Assembly: GCA_021815535.1 (NCBI GenBank)
Contig: JAKAGL010000101.1
Coordinates: 1 to 8,100 of the forward strand
Length of the DNA: 8,100 bases
Source: a bacterium
Lineage (GTDB): Bacteria; Nitrospinota_A; UBA7883; JACRGQ01
Direction: 5' to 3'
Shown here: positions 6,210 to 8,100 of the stretch, piece by piece
Numbering within the stretch: the stretch's first letter is position 1
Layout of the letters: each line of letters opens with the position of its first letter
Made by a program: the position numbers and the translations under genes
The notes under the pieces: model-generated
Told to the model about the DNA's origin: nothing
What the model saw: only the letters and a program-made list of their open reading frames with translations
The model's database searches: none

Positions 6210-6271
6210 CGGAGCGGACGCCCGTTTGAACGGGACAATTCAGGACAGGGCAGGCAGGGGGCTCCGTCAAT
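6205..6271. repeat. 11-bp perfect inverted repeat spanning the convergent stop codons
   Basis: ATTGACGGAGC (6205-6215) is the exact reverse complement of GCTCCGTCAAT (6261-6271). Each arm contains the TGA stop of its gene (murI at 6207-6209, the binding-like gene at 6267-6269). The 45-base space between holds a smaller hairpin, CCCGTTTGAACGGG (6221-6234), and several CAGG units (6241-6258). Neither arm is followed by a T run on either strand, so it is not a standard intrinsic terminator. It could stabilise 3' ends of both messages or form a cruciform. Confidence 0.7.
6221..6234. terminator. Small hairpin between convergent genes
   Basis: CCCGTTTGAACGGG folds into a 5-6 bp stem with a short loop and reads alike on both strands. 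It is followed by ACAATTC on plus and by GTCCGC on minus, so it has no clear T tract. It may help end or protect both transcripts, nested inside the larger inverted repeat. Confidence 0.3.
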
Positions 6272-6716
6272 AAATTGTGGCTACGATTTTATATCCCAAC
6301 ACGTCGCCGCTTTTGGCCGCGCTTAACGAAACATATCCGATGGCCCATTCTTCCACCGAAATCATTTTCATTATCAGGTATTCGTTCTTAATGCACATCG
6401 GCGGGTTTTTCGCCTGATTGGTTATTTTCAGGTGGGCCCACATTTCGGCCCTTTTATCCGACGATACGCTGAATATCTGCTGTGAGAAAGCCTCCCGGAG
6501 AGGGTCGTTGACATCAAGGTCATACACGGTGATCGGCATGCCGTTCTCCCACTTAAGCTTAAGGTCATCGTAGATCTTCCGCAGATCGGTCTGGGTGATG
6601 GTGGTGATGGGATTTTTTATGTTCACGATCACCGCAATGGCATCACCCGCCGCCGCGTAACCGGGGAGCGCCATCCACGCAAGAAGGAGAATGAAAAAAC
6701 CTTTTATGGCTTTCAT
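6267..6716 (-). CDS. Secreted half-size PstS-like (type 2 periplasmic-binding) protein
   Basis: The 149-residue protein has a signal peptide (M-K-A-I-K-G-F-F-I-L-L-L, cleavage near A21-A23) and one PBP-like domain. Seen: A26-I-A-V-I-V-N-I-K-N-P36, T-D-L-R-K-I-Y-D-D, L-K-W56-E-N-G, R74-E-A-F, and a late W-A-I-G-Y-V-S. These align by eye to the part of phosphate-binding PstS that begins at the hinge (the A-V-A-V-x-x-N strand and the I-F-x-G-x-x-x-x-W helix). About 90 N-terminal residues of PstS are missing, with the first anion-binding loops. The R-x-D-G-S-G-T loop is replaced by Y-D-L-D-V-N-D, so phosphate binding is doubtful. It should be periplasmic. The chosen ATG at 6716 shares one base with the porin stop and has AGGGG upstream; a GTG at 6719 is the alternative. 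It is the last gene of the kinase-porin operon. Confidence 0.75.
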   Translation of the reverse strand: MKAIKGFFILLLAWMALPGYAAAGDAIAVIVNIKNPITTITQTDLRKIYDDLKLKWENGMPITVYDLDVNDPLREAFSQQIFSVSSDKRAEMWAHLKITNQAKNPPMCIKNEYLIMKMISVEEWAIGYVSLSAAKSGDVLGYKIVATIY

Positions 6717-7855
6717 CACAGATCCCCTATCGCCACGACGATGGAAAAAATGGCGAGATAATAATTTGGCGTCGCCGGGTTGTTGAACTCGTGCCAGTTA
6801 TATTCCGCCTTGCCGATCACGTTGTGCGCAAAGTGGTAATTGAGCGCGCCGGTGTACACATACTGGTCATTCCGCGGGATCAGGCTGTTGTTGTTGTACC
6901 AATCCCAGCGGGCGGCCACCGTCCATTTTTTAATGTCCAACGTGCATTGCGTATAAAGCCCGGTATCATAATAATTGGCGGCGCCCGGCGGATCGTTCTG
7001 GCGCGTGGCGTATTCCGTTTGCAGTCCAAAATTGAAATACGAGAGTTTCAGGTGGGCGCCCAGCGCGGTTTTGGTTATGTCGTTGTTGTCCCGCTCGTGC
7101 ATGGCCGAACCGCCCACCTCCACCTTTCCGTTCTCGATGGTGTTGGCCGCATTCAGGCGCAGGCCGTACGCTTTGTCGGAATTGCCGTCCGCCGAGCCGG
7201 AGTTGCCCGAGCCGTTGGACACATACACATGCGTATCAACCATCGAACTGAACAGGTTGAATGAACCCCGGATCATGAGGCCGTCGGAATATTGCGGGAA
7301 TATCTGCCTGATGTGCAACGGACGATCCTGGGTCGGAATATAGGGCGGATAATGGTAGATCAGCCAGATGCCCGCCGGGGTTAGAAAGCGGCCCATGCTG
7401 ATGTCGAATTCCGGCCCGCTCCGGTGCTTGATGAACATTTGCTCGACCACGAATTTGCCTTCCGCCTTTGCCGCGCCGGACGTGCCGTCGATCACGGGGG
7501 CATCTTCATATTCCGTTTCAGTGAAGAGATTCCATTCCCTCTGGATGTTCTTTTCAAAAAAGAGGCTCATGTGCCGGGGGCGGAAATGGTCATTCACCCC
7601 GGGCAAGTTCGTGAGATCATATTCAACGTCGGCATAGCCGCTGATGTTCACCAGCTTGGAGGCATCATTGTAGCGGTCCTCCTCGTCTTTGACTTCCAGC
7701 GTTTTCAGCCGCTCCTTCAGATCCTTGTTTTCCGCCTTTATCGATTCTATTTCTTTTGCGATGGTATCAAGACGGTCCTCCGCCGGGGCGGCCGGCGGGA
7801 ACGAAGCCAATAAGAGAACGGTAACCGCGAAGATCGTCGAAAAATATTTATTCAT
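6716..7855 (-). CDS. Outer-membrane porin with N-terminal coiled coil
   Basis: The 379-residue protein has a signal peptide (cleavage after A23-P-A25). A short helix follows with a flawless heptad pattern at L29, I32, I36, I39, N43, L46, L50 and L53, expected to form a periplasmic trimeric coiled coil. From about residue 68 it alternates polar and aromatic residues in many short strands (I-S-G-Y-A-D-V-E-Y, L-F-T-E-T-E-Y, I-S-M-G-R-F-L-T-P-A-G, G-L-M-I-R-G-S, A-A-R-W-D-W-Y, G-K-A-E-Y-N-W-H), typical of a beta barrel. The stretch around residues 155-190 with P-P-Y-I-P and D-R-P-L-H-I-R resembles phosphate-selective-type porin relatives. The last residue is Leu, not the usual Phe. The ATG overlaps the kinase stop by 4 bases (ATGA). 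The channel's solute is unknown; it may be the one sensed by the kinase or bound by the downstream protein. Confidence 0.85.
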   Translation of the reverse strand: MNKYFSTIFAVTVLLLASFPPAAPAEDRLDTIAKEIESIKAENKDLKERLKTLEVKDEEDRYNDASKLVNISGYADVEYDLTNLPGVNDHFRPRHMSLFFEKNIQREWNLFTETEYEDAPVIDGTSGAAKAEGKFVVEQMFIKHRSGPEFDISMGRFLTPAGIWLIYHYPPYIPTQDRPLHIRQIFPQYSDGLMIRGSFNLFSSMVDTHVYVSNGSGNSGSADGNSDKAYGLRLNAANTIENGKVEVGGSAMHERDNNDITKTALGAHLKLSYFNFGLQTEYATRQNDPPGAANYYDTGLYTQCTLDIKKWTVAARWDWYNNNSLIPRNDQYVYTGALNYHFAHNVIGKAEYNWHEFNNPATPNYYLAIFSIVVAIGDL

Positions 7856-8100
7856 GCATGCCCCGCCGAAGTGGCCGTTTTAATGGCCGGGAATTTCAAG
7901 GTAACGGTAGTCCCCACCCCCACAGTAGAGTCTATATCTATCGTTCCATCGTACTTGGTGATGATCCGGTACACCACATAAAGGCCCAGACCGGTTCCCT
8001 GCCCGACCGGTTTTGTGGTGAAAAAAGGATCGAAAATGTAATTCAGGTTCTCCTTTGAAATTCCGCACCCCGTATCCCCAGCACCCACAGCAGCAGCCGG
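7852..8100 (-). CDS. Sensor histidine kinase, C-terminal ATPase end only
   Basis: Only the last 82 residues are present; the rest lies beyond the right edge. They hold the final half of a HATPase_c domain: the G1 box G-D-T-G-C-G-I, the F box D-P-F-F-T-T-K-P, the G2 box G-Q-G-T-G-L-G-L, then V-V-Y-R-I-I and the closing strands D-I-D-S-T-V-G-V-G-T-T-V-T-L-K-F-P. This pattern (DPFFTTK, GxGTGLGL) is usual in NtrB-like and PAS-linked kinases. The dimerisation histidine, the N box and the sensor part cannot be seen. A short Ala/Thr-rich tail follows, and no receiver domain is fused at the C-terminus. The stop overlaps the porin start (ATGA), so kinase, porin and the binding-like protein are probably one transcription unit. 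Its cognate regulator is not visible on this side; the receiver gene at the left edge is too far off to assume a pair. Confidence 0.93.
   Translation of the reverse strand, partial: PAAAVGAGDTGCGISKENLNYIFDPFFTTKPVGQGTGLGLYVVYRIITKYDGTIDIDSTVGVGTTVTLKFPAIKTATSAGHA

Noticed and set aside
6241..6260. CAGG units as a tandem repeat or CRISPR-like array
   Set aside because: There are only four short units with irregular spacing and no spacer structure; too small to mean much alone.
1..8100. Pairing of the right-edge kinase with the left-edge receiver as one two-component system
   Set aside because: They are about 7.5 kb apart with several unrelated genes on both strands between them; nothing in the sequence links them.

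Overview
The window comes from a GC-rich Gram-negative bacterium. Most central genes look about 60-67% GC by eye. Gram-negative is inferred from an outer-membrane porin with a signal peptide and a pseudaminic-acid-type sugar hydrolase. The lineage cannot be fixed from this sequence; a deltaproteobacterial or Nitrospinota-like origin is only a guess. There is no rRNA, tRNA, CRISPR array, insertion sequence or phage gene. Eleven protein genes are present, two of them cut by the window edges.

Left part (1-1623, all minus strand): a single-domain STAS protein (anti-sigma-antagonist type) is followed 3 bases later by a response-regulator receiver domain that runs off the left edge. This is probably part of a partner-switching or phosphorelay module. 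Upstream of it lies a 296-bp gene-free stretch, then a cytoplasmic DsbA/FrnE-type thiol oxidoreductase.

Middle part (1624-4091): a polytopic GT-C-like membrane glycosyltransferase (plus) reads away from the oxidoreductase. It has a good sigma70-type promoter flanked by two matching CCGC-N3-GCGG palindromes. It ends 6 bp from the convergent end of a PseG-family nucleotide-sugar hydrolase (minus). Both suggest surface glycan work, but no other pseudaminic acid gene is in the window.

Peptidoglycan operon (4198-6209, plus): a secreted Amidase_3-type N-acetylmuramoyl-L-alanine amidase, a secreted GerMN-domain protein and glutamate racemase MurI, separated by 4 bp and 1 bp. They would link cell-wall hydrolysis or remodelling with D-glutamate supply.

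Right part (6267-8100, minus): the C-terminal ATPase end of a histidine kinase, a coiled-coil porin and a half-size PstS-like periplasmic protein, joined by 4-bp and 1-bp overlaps. This three-part translationally coupled set (sensor kinase, outer-membrane channel, periplasmic binding-like domain) is the best candidate for an under-described system here. It meets murI tail to tail at an 11-bp perfect inverted repeat whose arms carry the two stop codons.
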